Positions 1-9,395 of a stretch of DNA of 39,392 bases are shown one piece after another (within the stretch, counting starts at the first letter, position 1; the number at the start of each line of letters is the position of its first letter). The DNA lies in NCBI GenBank assembly GCA_013792055.1, contig VMSQ01000287.1, positions 1-39,392 of the forward strand, read 5' to 3'. Both the position numbers and the translations under genes were made by a program. The stretch is from Desulfobacteraceae bacterium (GTDB lineage Bacteria > Desulfobacterota > Desulfobacteria > Desulfobacterales > ETH-SRB1). Below the pieces are notes generated by a model, which saw nothing but the letters and a program-made list of their open reading frames with translations, was not told where the DNA came from and did not search any database.

Positions 1-141
1 CACTCCAGCTTCCTTCAGACCCTTCCTCACGGAAACGCCCTTGCCTTCGGCTAATACTTTTGTTAATATATCAAAATATTAACAGGATTCACGTATAGGG
101 GACTTACACCCCATTAGTTCACGCCCATGCCGGGCGTACAC
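1..141 (-). mobile_element. Group II intron 5' (domain I) segment, continues beyond window edge
   Basis: Reverse complement reads GTGTACGCCCGGCATGGGCGTGAACTAATGGGGTGTAAGTCCCC...AAAAGTATTAGCCGAAGGCAAGGGCG..CCGTGAGG..GGGTCTGAAGGAAGC, typical bacterial group II intron 5' motifs; a second related copy lies at 33759. Confidence 0.8.
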
Positions 142-142
142 C

Positions 143-200
143 ATGCAATTCAGCGGAAAACTAGGCCTGCGGCCTATTTTCCGCTGATCGCAGATGTTAT
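143..200 (+). other. attC-like integron recombination site (5' core side interrupted by the group II intron)
   Basis: ATGCAATTCAGCGGAAAAcTAGGCCtgcGGCCTATTTTCCGCTGATCGCAGATGTTAT: long imperfect palindrome with unpaired bases on one strand, ending in GTTAT-type core. Confidence 0.65.
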
Positions 201-207
201 CTGAAAA

Positions 208-477
208 TTGAAAATGAATGAAATTGAAATAAAATTTACTCCTCAAGAAAGAGATTTGATCATTGATCATACCTTTGCAGACCCAGGACTTACAAAACGA
301 CTAAAAATTGCAGAAATCAAGGGAAAGCATCTAATTGCAAAATACTCAATTCATTATCTTGATGATTTGATAGGATTTATAGCCGCAGAGGCAAATCATA
401 CAGAGGATAAGAAATTAGAAAAGAAGCTTGATAAATTATTTAACAAATTGAGTCGCATTCTTGAAAAATATGAATAA
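208..477 (+). CDS. Small hypothetical protein, first ORF of putative gene cassette
   Basis: 89-aa ORF, tightly followed by the DUF6933-like ORF; KMNEIEIKFTPQERDLIIDHT... Confidence 0.65.
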   Translation: MKMNEIEIKFTPQERDLIIDHTFADPGLTKRLKIAEIKGKHLIAKYSIHYLDDLIGFIAAEANHTEDKKLEKKLDKLFNKLSRILEKYE

Positions 478-490
478 AAACAATTGATTT

Positions 491-1000
491 ATGGCGATAC
501 TTAGATGCACACAAAAGTTGCTGTCTGAATTAAAGTTGAAGCCCGCTGATAGCAAAGAACAACCCAGCGATCTTAGTAGTTGGCACGCAAATCTTTTGAG
601 AATCGACCGAAGAAAATGTGTTCTATTTACCCATGACACAACCTTATATTCATTCTTTGTTCCTGGGTTAAAAAAACCTGATTTTGAAAATATTCGTGAA
701 GTTTTCAGACAAAATTTTTTCAAGTCCTTAATAGCGGAAGACATAACGCAGAAACACATTGAAATTTTTCTTGAAGCTAACAGAGAAATAAGAATTTACA
801 AAACCAACAATCGTAGTGTTTTGGGATCAATGAACGATCTGACTTTTCAGTTGAAACATACAATTGCTTATGAGGGTGGAATTGAAAATACGGATATTAC
901 GAAGTTGATTTATGATATAAACCGTATCCCGATGAGTGCGATAGAGGAAATATACAGTATCTATGAGCTAAAGAAATTATTTAAAAAACTGAACAGATAA
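491..1000 (+). CDS. DUF6933-like protein
   Basis: ILRCTQKLLSELK start and NNRSVLGSMNDLTFQL motif typical of the family; stop codon overlaps the attC-like site. Confidence 0.75.
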   Translation: MAILRCTQKLLSELKLKPADSKEQPSDLSSWHANLLRIDRRKCVLFTHDTTLYSFFVPGLKKPDFENIREVFRQNFFKSLIAEDITQKHIEIFLEANREIRIYKTNNRSVLGSMNDLTFQLKHTIAYEGGIENTDITKLIYDINRIPMSAIEEIYSIYELKKLFKKLNR

Positions 1001-1053
1001 CATGCTCTTTCAGCGGATCGCAAAAAACCGCGCCAACTGAAAAGCAACGTTAT
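997..1053 (+). other. attC-like integron recombination site
   Basis: ATAACaTGCTcTTTCAG...CTGAAAAGCAacGTTAT: outer ATAAC/GTTAT core pairing, inner TGCT(c)TTTCAG/CTGAAAAGCA with one extrahelical C; located at a gene 3' end. Confidence 0.75.
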
Positions 1054-1111
1054 AGTTCACTTGGTGCTTTACCGTTATTCTATTTATTTCATTCATGGAG
1101 CGAACTAATTA

Positions 1112-1261
1112 ATGGCAAAGAAAAAAGAAAATAATAGATCGGTTGAAAAAACGCTCTGGCAATCTGCCGATAAACTCCGCAAAAACATGGATGCTGCTGA
1201 ATACAAGCATATTGTTCTTGGATTGATTTTCCTGTACATGGTAATCGGGGGTTTAGCCTAG
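1112..1261 (+). pseudogene. Truncated type I restriction-modification HsdM N-terminus
   Basis: 49 codons [49 protein letters not shown]; matches the conserved HsdM start up to LGLIFL, then homology stops. Below the ORF-track size cut-off. Confidence 0.8.
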
Positions 1262-1298
1262 AACAATATTATTAAAGTCATTAGAAAAAGGCATAACC

Positions 1299-2168
1299 AT
1301 GCAAATTGCTTTAACCGGTGCGACCGGTTTTGTAGGCAGCCATTTAGCCAATGTTTTTTGGGAAAAAAATTGGAAGGTAACTCCAATTCTCAGGGATGAT
1401 TTGGCTCTTAGTTCTAAAGACCTGGCAAAAAAAATTAATGGCTCAGAAGTAATTGTAAATCTGGCTGGTGCAAATATAGCCAAACGATGGACTGAGGACT
1501 ATAAGAAGGAACTCTACAATAGCCGTATTGGCACCACAATTAAATTGGTCGAAGCAATGGGTCAAATGTCGAGGAAGCCGAAAATATTTATTTCAACCTC
1601 TGCTGTAGGAATCTATGATGACAAGGGGCGATACAGCGAATCGGATTATAATTTTGCAGACAATTATCTGGCAAATATTGTCAAAGATTGGGAAGAAGCA
1701 GCTCTTAGGGCTCGGCAAATAAATATCAGGACAGTTATATTTCGGTTTGGAGTTGTGCTGGGAAAAGGAGGGCTCTTAGCCAAGATGCTTCCGTCGTTTA
1801 AACTGGGCATGGGCGGTACAATCGGGAACGGCAGGCAATCCTTTTCATGGGTGCATATTGAGGATTTAATCCGGGCCTATATTTTTGCTGTTGAGCACGA
1901 AGATCTGGAAGGAATTTACAATCTTGTTTCTCCAAACGCTGTAACCAATAAAGTCCTTATCAAAACACTGGCGAAAATTTTACATCGTCCCGCTGTTTCA
2001 CCGGTACCGATCTGGGTTTTGTGGCTTACATTTGGCGAGGGTGCTGTTGCCATTTCCAGCGGACAGAACACAATTCCGGAAAGACTTCTAAAAGCCGGCT
2101 TTAGGTTCAAGTTTGAGACCATTGAACACGCACTTAGAGATGTGGTGTCATCTATTAGAACTATTTGA
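1299..2168 (+). CDS. TIGR01777 family NAD(P)-binding epimerase
   Basis: MQIALTGATGFVGSHL Rossmann motif, ISTSAVGIYDDKG, FSWVHIEDL. Confidence 0.9.
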   Translation: MQIALTGATGFVGSHLANVFWEKNWKVTPILRDDLALSSKDLAKKINGSEVIVNLAGANIAKRWTEDYKKELYNSRIGTTIKLVEAMGQMSRKPKIFISTSAVGIYDDKGRYSESDYNFADNYLANIVKDWEEAALRARQINIRTVIFRFGVVLGKGGLLAKMLPSFKLGMGGTIGNGRQSFSWVHIEDLIRAYIFAVEHEDLEGIYNLVSPNAVTNKVLIKTLAKILHRPAVSPVPIWVLWLTFGEGAVAISSGQNTIPERLLKAGFRFKFETIEHALRDVVSSIRTI

Positions 2169-2208
2169 AATACAAGTATTTTTTTAATAGTTCATCTGTC
2201 TGTTTTTT

Positions 2209-2278
2209 GACAAGATTAACAGGATGGACTGGATTAATTTAATCTTGTAAATCAAAACATATATCCTGTCTTTGAGAA
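2209..2278. repeat. ACAGGATT-type intergenic repeat (inverted short words)
   Basis: gacaagattaacaggatggactggatt...aatcttgtaaatc...atcctgtc; related copies at 2376-2437 and 25528-25590. Confidence 0.55.
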
Positions 2279-2375
2279 ATTTTGCTATTACCTGAATTTA
2301 GCGATTCTCGCTGTCAAGAATTGTCTGTCTATTTTACAAAAACCGGCGCTGTCCATTAGAAAAGATGAATATTGT

Positions 2376-2437
2376 TGTAACACAGGATTTATAGAAGGAT
2401 GGAAAGGATAATAAATCTTGTTTATCCTGTAATCCCG
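2376..2437. repeat. ACAGGATT-type intergenic repeat, second copy
   Basis: aacacaggatttatagaaggatggaaaggat...aatcttgtttatcctgtaatccc. Confidence 0.5.
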
Positions 2438-2515
2438 TCTAAAGGTCTTTTTAATCGGTGAACCGTTACGTATTTTTTGTTGGATTAAAGTACCATTGTA
2501 TAGTAAATTAAAAAT

Positions 2516-3076
2516 ATGGGTTTGAGGATAATAGGTGGTGAGTTAAGAGGAAGGAAGCTTTACACGGTACCCGGAACTTTAATAAGGCCGACAGCCGACC
2601 GGTTGCGCGAGTCAATATTTAATATACTTTCTAATCTCGTTAAAGAGGCAGTTGTTCTGGATCTGTTTGCCGGAACCGGAGCTCTTGGCATTGAAGCTTT
2701 AAGTCGTGGAGCTGAATCCGCGGTATTTATAGACGATAGTAAGGCAGCCTTATCGGTAGTTGAACGAAACGTACAATCATGTGCAGTTGATAACAGGTCC
2801 CAAATTATTAGATGGAATATAGTTAAGAATTTAAACTGCCTAAGGTCAATTGGTTCGAAATTTGATCTTGTTTTTATGGATCCTCCTTATAATAATGGCA
2901 TGATAAAATCGACCCTTATCAACCTTCATGATAGCGGGTCTCTTGGAAATGAGGCCTGTATTGTTGTTGAGCATAATTACCTGGAGCCGATTCCAGAGAT
3001 TTCCAAACAGTTTGAACTTATAGACCAAAGAAAGTATGGGAAAAAACTCATCTCATTTATTAAAACAAAGGATTAA
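2516..3076 (+). CDS. rsmD: 16S rRNA (guanine966-N2)-methyltransferase
   Basis: RIIGGELRGRKL, RPTADRLRESIFNIL, VLDLFAGTGALGIEALSRGA, FMDPPY. Confidence 0.93.
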   Translation: MGLRIIGGELRGRKLYTVPGTLIRPTADRLRESIFNILSNLVKEAVVLDLFAGTGALGIEALSRGAESAVFIDDSKAALSVVERNVQSCAVDNRSQIIRWNIVKNLNCLRSIGSKFDLVFMDPPYNNGMIKSTLINLHDSGSLGNEACIVVEHNYLEPIPEISKQFELIDQRKYGKKLISFIKTKD

Positions 3077-3082
3077 GAATCA

Positions 3083-3583
3083 ATGGAAAAAATAGCCATA
3101 TATCCAGGTTCATTTGACCCAATTACTAACGGTCATATCGATATTGTAGAAAGAGGACTTAAGATTTTTGATAAAATTATTGTAGCAATATTGCGTAATC
3201 CGGCAAAAGAAGTTCTGTTTACTGTTGAAGAGCGGAAGAAAATGATAGAAATAAGCTTAAACAAGCATTCTAATGTTGAAGTGGATATCTTTGATGGACT
3301 TCTTGTCGATTATGCAAAAATGAGAAACGCTGGTACAATTCTGCGCGGAATGCGGGCTGTATCTGAATTTGAATATGAATTTCAGCTGGCCCTTATGAAC
3401 CGCAAGCTTAACCGTGAAGTCCAAACTGTTTTTCTTATGACCGGTCTTAGGTGGATTTTTACGGGCTCGTCCATAATAAAAGAAGCCGCAAGTTTTGGCG
3501 GCAACATCAATGGCATGGTGCCCCCGGTAGTAAGCCGGAAATTAAAAGAGAAATTCGGCTTCATCTCTTCTGCCGATGAATAG
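3083..3583 (+). CDS. coaD: Phosphopantetheine adenylyltransferase
   Basis: IAIYPGSFDPITNGHIDIVERG; ILRGMRAVSEFEYEFQLA; MNRKL. Confidence 0.96.
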   Translation: MEKIAIYPGSFDPITNGHIDIVERGLKIFDKIIVAILRNPAKEVLFTVEERKKMIEISLNKHSNVEVDIFDGLLVDYAKMRNAGTILRGMRAVSEFEYEFQLALMNRKLNREVQTVFLMTGLRWIFTGSSIIKEAASFGGNINGMVPPVVSRKLKEKFGFISSADE

Positions 3584-3585
3584 CT

Positions 3586-5787
3586 ATGTTCCGAAGGAAA
3601 ACAAGCGAGGATGAAAAAATGACTATCTCTCTCTCAAAAAATGCAATGTTTGTATTGGAAAAGAGGTATCTGAAAAAAGACAGCAATGGAAATGTTGTTG
3701 AGACACCAGAGGAGTTGTTTGCAAGGGTAGCGAAGAGTATTGCCGCCGCGGATAAGATATTTGATTCTAAGGGCAATGTTAATAAGACTGAAAAAACTTT
3801 TATGCAAATATTGACCAACCTGTGGTTTATACCCAATTCTCCAACACTTATGAATGCAGGCAGGCGCCTTGGACAGTTGGCCGCTTGTTTTGTTCTTCCT
3901 GTAGAAGATTCAATTGAGAGCATTTTTGAAACATTGAAACATACTGCCATGATTCATAAAAGCGGGGGCGGTACTGGATTTTCATTTTCTCGTATCCGTC
4001 CGGAAAAAGATGTTGTTTTGTCTACAGCAGGAATTTCAAGCGGACCCATTTCATTTATGAATGTTTTTGATGTTGCAACAGAGACAGTCAAGCAGGGTGG
4101 TACCCGGAGAGGCGCTAATATGGGTGTTCTTAGAGTGGATCATCCGGACATAGAAGCCTTTATTGAGTCAAAAAATGATCTCGGCAGATTAAACAATTTC
4201 AACATATCAGTTGCTTTAACCAAAACATTCATGGATTCACTTGAAAAAGATTCAGATTATGATTTTGTCAATCCACGGACAGGCCAGGTTGTTAAGCGCA
4301 TTTCCGCCAGAAATATATTTGACATGATAGTTAGTTCAGCATGGCAAACCGGGGAGCCGGGAATAATATTTATTGATCGTATAAATGAAAACAATCCCAC
4401 TCCTCTTCTGGGAGAAATTGAGGCGACAAATCCTTGCGGGGAACAGCCACTTTTGCCCTATGAATCGTGTACATTGGGCTCAATTAATCTTTCAAATATG
4501 GTAACCAGGAATACCGTTAATAAGAAGCGACTTAAAAGAACAGTTCATTCAGCGGTTCATTTTCTTGATAATGTTATAGAGATAAATAAATATCCTCTTT
4601 CACGCATCGAGGAAATCAGCAAAGGTACAAGAAAGATAGGGCTTGGTGTAATGGGGTTTGCCGACATGCTGATAAAAATGGGAATACCCTATGATTCAGA
4701 CGAGGCTGTTTCACAGGCCGAAGATATTATGGCTTTTATATCACAGGAATCAAAATCGGCTTCCGCTGCGTTAGCTGAAAGGCGTGGGAATTTTCCTTAT
4801 TACAAAGGAAGCGTCTTTGATAACCCTGCTACTCCATATATGAGGAATGCTACAACAACAACCATTGCACCAACAGGCTCAATAAGCATTATTGCTGGTG
4901 TCTCTAGTGGTATTGAACCTGTTTTTGCAGTAGCATATACAAGGCGAGTGCTGGATGGAAAATTGCTTTCGGAGATGCATCCGATATTTATTAAGAAGGC
5001 CAGGGATGAAGGATTTTACAGCAATGAGCTTGCTGAAGAAACAGCAAGAACCGGTTCGGTTCAACATATAGATGCGGTTCCCGATCATATAAAAAAATTG
5101 TTTAGAACATCTCATGATATTTCTCCTGTGTGGCATATAAAAATGCAGGCAGCTTTTCAGAAATATACTGACAATGCGGTTTCAAAAACGGTGAACTTTT
5201 CTGCTGATGCCACAATAAATGATGTGGAAAAAGTATATAGCCTTGCTTACAAGAGCGGTTGTAAGGGAGTAACCATTTACAGATATGGAAGCCGCAGCGG
5301 TCAGGCTATGAGTATCGACGACAAAAAAGGTGTTTCTGTAAAAGTTGTCCCCAGGCCCAGGCCGGGACGCACATATGGTATTACAGAAAAAATAAGCACG
5401 GGCTGCGGAAAGCTTTACGTTACCATCAATTCCGACCAGCAAGGACTGTGTGAGGTTTTTGCTCAAATGGGAAAAACCGGTGGTTGTGCTTCGTCCCAGA
5501 TAGAAGCTGCCGGCCGCATGATTTCTCTTGCATTGCGGTCGGGCGTAAAGATAGATGCAATTGTAAGGCAGCTTATAGGCATCCGGTGCCCTTCTCCTTC
5601 ATGGCAAGATGGCAAAATGGTTCTTTCCTGCCCAGATGCAATTGCACAGGTTTTGAAGAAATTGACCAATTCTGATTTTGTTGAAAGAGAAACCATGATG
5701 TGTGCTTGCCCGGAATGCGGCGGGGTGCTGTCGCATGAAGAGGGGTGCCTGATTTGTCGTTCCTGTGGATTCACAAAATGCAGTTAA
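3586..5787 (+). CDS. nrdJ: Adenosylcobalamin-dependent (class II) ribonucleoside-diphosphate reductase
   Basis: NSPTLMNAGRRLGQLAACFVLPVEDS, NPCGEQPLLPYESCTLGSINL, C-terminal zinc-binding CPECGGVL..CLICRSCGF. Confidence 0.93.
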   Translation: MFRRKTSEDEKMTISLSKNAMFVLEKRYLKKDSNGNVVETPEELFARVAKSIAAADKIFDSKGNVNKTEKTFMQILTNLWFIPNSPTLMNAGRRLGQLAACFVLPVEDSIESIFETLKHTAMIHKSGGGTGFSFSRIRPEKDVVLSTAGISSGPISFMNVFDVATETVKQGGTRRGANMGVLRVDHPDIEAFIESKNDLGRLNNFNISVALTKTFMDSLEKDSDYDFVNPRTGQVVKRISARNIFDMIVSSAWQTGEPGIIFIDRINENNPTPLLGEIEATNPCGEQPLLPYESCTLGSINLSNMVTRNTVNKKRLKRTVHSAVHFLDNVIEINKYPLSRIEEISKGTRKIGLGVMGFADMLIKMGIPYDSDEAVSQAEDIMAFISQESKSASAALAERRGNFPYYKGSVFDNPATPYMRNATTTTIAPTGSISIIAGVSSGIEPVFAVAYTRRVLDGKLLSEMHPIFIKKARDEGFYSNELAEETARTGSVQHIDAVPDHIKKLFRTSHDISPVWHIKMQAAFQKYTDNAVSKTVNFSADATINDVEKVYSLAYKSGCKGVTIYRYGSRSGQAMSIDDKKGVSVKVVPRPRPGRTYGITEKISTGCGKLYVTINSDQQGLCEVFAQMGKTGGCASSQIEAAGRMISLALRSGVKIDAIVRQLIGIRCPSPSWQDGKMVLSCPDAIAQVLKKLTNSDFVERETMMCACPECGGVLSHEEGCLICRSCGFTKCS

Positions 5788-5799
5788 TTTGTGTTTTGC

Positions 5800-6381
5800 T
5801 TAAAAGAAGATTTTTATTATCGCAAAGCCCGCCACAAGCAATACCACAAAGGCAATGGCAAGCACATTTAAATATTTGTCGATAAAGGCCTGAATTTTTG
5901 GGCCGAAAATATAGATAAGTCCTCCCACCAGAAAAAAACGCGCTGCTCTTGAAACAGCCGATGCAATTATGAAAACTGTGAAATTTATTTCAAATGCCCC
6001 AGCGGAAATGGTGAAAACTTTATAGGGAATTGGTGTAAATCCTGCGATGCCAATAGCCCATGCATCGTATTGCATATAGATATCTTTGATGTATTGCATT
6101 TTGTGGGTCAGGCCATAAAACTGGATGATCTTTTCTCCGATGCTAACCATAAACTGCCATCCTATTAAATAGCCTAAGCACCCTCCCATTAAGGACCCTG
6201 CGGTACAAACGGCAGCATATTTAAATGACTTTTTTGGTATTGAAACAGATAGAGCTATTAACAATATATCCGGGGGGATAGGGAAAAAGGAAGATTCGCA
6301 AAACGCGAGTAGAAATAATGCCCAGGTTCCATAAGGGGTTTCAGCCCAATGGAGAACCCATGAATAAAGGCGACGAAGCAT
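5800..6381 (-). CDS. YqaA/DedA-like SNARE-associated membrane protein
   Basis: LFLLAFCESSFFPIPPDILLIALS; GFTPIPYKVFTISAGAFEI. Confidence 0.85.
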   Translation of the reverse strand: MLRRLYSWVLHWAETPYGTWALFLLAFCESSFFPIPPDILLIALSVSIPKKSFKYAAVCTAGSLMGGCLGYLIGWQFMVSIGEKIIQFYGLTHKMQYIKDIYMQYDAWAIGIAGFTPIPYKVFTISAGAFEINFTVFIIASAVSRAARFFLVGGLIYIFGPKIQAFIDKYLNVLAIAFVVLLVAGFAIIKIFF

Positions 6382-7041
6382 TTATTGATCTCTCCATCCA
6401 TGTTCACCAACAAGCTTGACAAACCTGCATCCGCCCAAATTTGTTTTGCGAATACCATCCTCATCCTTGTAAAGCCTGATTAAATCCTGGGAATAATGAT
6501 CTCCTACCGGTAAAACCATGCGTCCACCCACGGAAAGCTGGTCAACCAACACCTTAGGGATTTCAGGGGCACCAGCGGTAACGATAATGGCATCAAAAGG
6601 ACTTTCGTCAATCCATCCCGAGGTGCCGTCGGAATATTTGGTAACAATATTGTGATAGCGAAGTTTATCAAAAAGCCCGCGTGTTTTAACAAAAAGAGAA
6701 TGAATTCTTTCTATTGTATATACACGGAATACAATTTCTGCAAGGATTGCCGCTTGATATCCTGACCCTGTTCCAATTTCAAGAACTCTGTCATCTTTGT
6801 TTAATTGCAGAGCCTGTGTCATTTCAGCAACGATATATGGTTGTGAGATGGTTTGCTGTTCTCCTATGGGCAGGGGAAAATCACCATAAGCTTGATCCAT
6901 TAAGGCTTCACTTACAAAAAGATGTCTTGGAACTTTACGCATAGCGCCAAGGACATAGGGATCTGTTATTCCGCGCGATTCAATCTGTTTATTAACCATT
7001 GCTTCACGCATGCGCTCATATTTTAAAGAATTGGCAGGCAT
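6382..7041 (-). CDS. pcm: Protein-L-isoaspartate O-methyltransferase
   Basis: [45 protein letters not shown]. Confidence 0.94.
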   Translation of the reverse strand: MPANSLKYERMREAMVNKQIESRGITDPYVLGAMRKVPRHLFVSEALMDQAYGDFPLPIGEQQTISQPYIVAEMTQALQLNKDDRVLEIGTGSGYQAAILAEIVFRVYTIERIHSLFVKTRGLFDKLRYHNIVTKYSDGTSGWIDESPFDAIIVTAGAPEIPKVLVDQLSVGGRMVLPVGDHYSQDLIRLYKDEDGIRKTNLGGCRFVKLVGEHGWRDQ

Positions 7042-7155
7042 AATTAGTTTTTGGCTATCAAATCAAAGGGTTTGCATCAAGGCTTTATACGCTGAAGATT
7101 TGTTCTTGTCTATACCTAATGCGTGTATTATATGAAAAAAACAAAATAATTCGTA

Positions 7156-7317
7156 ACTACTCAGGTTCACAGTTCAAGGGTTCACGGTTCAAGGTTAGAT
7201 GGCGATGAACATTGAACGGTAGCGAACTCTATGTCGCCTTGTATGAAGAGTATATTATGAAAAGCGCAAAGTAGCCAACCGTGAACCGTGAACCGTGAAC
7301 CTGGCAAACTGAGTAGT
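7156..7317. repeat. GGTTCAC-word inverted repeat element (uninterrupted form)
   Basis: Ends ACTACTCAGGTTCAC.../...CTGAGTAGT; arms are tandem GGTTCAC/GGTTCAA words, right arm aaccgtgaaccgtgaaccgtgaacc. Confidence 0.8.
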
Positions 7318-7336
7318 TTTATATTGGGATAAATTT

Positions 7337-8334
7337 ATGGGCAGCGCAAAACATCTAATAGTATCAGCTTTATTAACTTTACTTATTGTTGGCTTTGGTA
7401 CGGCAGGCTATATGGTTATCGAAGGCTGGGACGTTTTAGACGCTTTCTATATGACCGTAATTACGATGGGCACCGTTGGATACGGCGAGGTCCATGAAAT
7501 TAGTAAGACAGGACGGTTGTTTACCATTTTACTTATCTTCTTTGGGGTTGGTTTCTTTGTGTATCTAGCTGGTGTAGTGGTACAATTTATGGTTGAAGGA
7601 AGAATAAGAGCCATATTGGGGAGGAGAAGTTTGGAAAAAAAATTGATCGATTAAAGAACCATTATATTGTCTGCGGATACGGGCGTATCGGAAGGGTCCT
7701 TTGCAAAAATTTACAAAGAAAGCCGCTTGACCTGGTTGTTATAGAGAAAGACAGAGATCTGGTTCCGGTAATGGATGAAGATAAAGTTCTTTATGTGTGC
7801 GGGGATGTTTCGGATGAGGCAAATCTTATTAAAGCTGGAATAAAGCGGGCAAAAGGACTTGTCGCTGTTTTAGCTACTGATGCGGACAATGTATTTCTTG
7901 TCTTGACGGCAAGACAGCTTAATCCGGATCTTTATATAGTTGCACGGGCGTGCCAGGCTGAATCAAAGGCGAAATTACGGGCGGCCGGGGCAAACAATGT
8001 TGAATCACCATATGAAATGGGCGCTGTTAGTATGGCGCAGAGGATACTTCGTCCTACTGTGACAAACTTTCTTGACCTTGCTTTTACTTACTCGCGTAAA
8101 GATATTCAGATGGAGGAGATACCCGTAAGCTCTTCCTCCGCACTATCAAACGTTATGTTAAAGGATTCTGGTATCAGGCAGCAGTTTAATCTTATAATAA
8201 TTGCAATAAAGAAGTCAGATGACAGCATGTTGTTTAATCCTTCTTTTGAAACAGTTATCAAAGCTGGAAATACTGTCATAGCGGTAGGGGAAGAAGCAAA
8301 TCTAAAGAGGCTGGCAGATATATTGAATCCATAA
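7337..8334 (+). CDS. K+ channel pore plus TrkA-N/RCK protein, encoded in two frames (-1 shift at A8)
   Basis: Pore TMGTVGYGEV in 7337-7654; -1 frame from A8 (7635-7642) reads KKIDRLKNHYIVCGYGRIGRVLCKNLQRKPLDLVVIEKDRDLVPVMDEDK... continuous with ORF ending 8334. Confidence 0.8.
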
Positions 8335-8414
8335 AGAGCAGGGGTCGGGGATCAGGGGTCAGGGGTTAGTGTCACAGATTTCTTATTCCCCGACCCCTGC
8401 TCCCCGACCCCTGA
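8335..8414. terminator. GGGGTCA-word inverted repeat between convergent genes; possible bidirectional terminator
   Basis: caggggtcggggatcaggggtcagggg / ccccgacccctgctccccgacccctg, near-perfect stem of about 26 bp with about 22-nt loop. Confidence 0.6.
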
Positions 8415-8419
8415 GTTTC

Positions 8420-9043
8420 CTATATCTTATAAATTATTCTTTCATCGGTAATTATAATATCTACATGGATGTCATGGGATTCAACAGGAACTTGCTGAAT
8501 AATTTGGCACTCAAGAGCTATAGCTACTTTTCTAGTCGTTATAGAAAGTTTAGGTATGAATCTGTCGTAATATCCCTCGCCGGAGCCTATCCTTCCTCCC
8601 TTTTCGTCAAAGGCAATCCCCGGGATAAGTGCTAAATCAACACGGTCAACGGGTACGATTTTGCAGCGATTAATATCCGGTTCCAAGATGCCCCTCGGAC
8701 CAGTTATCAGGTCATTATCAAGGTCATCAACTTTCATTAATTTTATTTCATATGTTTTGATATTAAAGGCAGGAAGAATTACAATTTTATTAAAGTCAAA
8801 ACATCTTTTTATAATATTACGGGATGCAACCTCTGATTTCTTATTGATATAAAGCAAAACAATTTTTGCTTCAAGAAAGTTCGCGAATTCAAACAAGTTA
8901 TCCTCAATTTGTTTGGTCTTTTTTGCTATTTCTTTATCAGAAAGCTTTTCAAGTGTCGCTGCAATATTATTACGCACTTCTTGTTTTTTCTCTCGAATTT
9001 CCTCCATATTATCTCTCCAGAGTAAATCTAGGTAAGCGTTCAC
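8420..9043 (-). CDS. 5-formyltetrahydrofolate cyclo-ligase
   Basis: LALIPGIAFDEKGGRIGSGEGYYDRFIPK motif. Confidence 0.92.
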   Translation of the reverse strand: MNAYLDLLWRDNMEEIREKKQEVRNNIAATLEKLSDKEIAKKTKQIEDNLFEFANFLEAKIVLLYINKKSEVASRNIIKRCFDFNKIVILPAFNIKTYEIKLMKVDDLDNDLITGPRGILEPDINRCKIVPVDRVDLALIPGIAFDEKGGRIGSGEGYYDRFIPKLSITTRKVAIALECQIIQQVPVESHDIHVDIIITDERIIYKI

Positions 9044-9180
9044 GGAACGTTGAAATTAGAAATTGGAAATTAGGCATTCATGCCTGCCCGCCATCGCTCT
9101 CGCTCAGGCGAGGCGGGCGGGCTTTTGTACTGTTCTCCCAAATTTCTATTTTCCAATTTCAAGTTTCAAGCCGTGAACGG
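9037..9180. repeat. GAAATTA-word inverted repeat with inner GC-rich palindrome
   Basis: gttgaaattagaaattggaaattagg ... aaatttctattttccaatttcaagtttcaa; inner cctgcccgcc...ggcgggcggg. Confidence 0.65.
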
Positions 9181-9395
9181 CTACTAATTTTTTATTATAT
9201 ATACAAATTATGCACTTAAAGTCAAGCAACTCGCAATAATCATTGACCAAACAATTGCCCTGTGATAATTTTGTGCAATATGAGTCCTTTGTATAGCGAC
9301 CACTTGTGACCATTTTCTGCCCCAGGCTCAAATTCGGCCGATAATATTATTGAAGAATTTATAATAGCTATTTTTTAAAATAATATAGGTATTTT

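Noticed and set aside
79-270. 63-aa minus-strand ORF
   Set aside because: Lies across the intron 5' end and attC-like site; no coding support.
9037-9331. 6S RNA upstream of the 5-formyl-THF cyclo-ligase
   Set aside because: That linkage is known in other proteobacteria, but the sequence here is an inverted-word repeat and shows no 6S-like open-bubble structure I can support.
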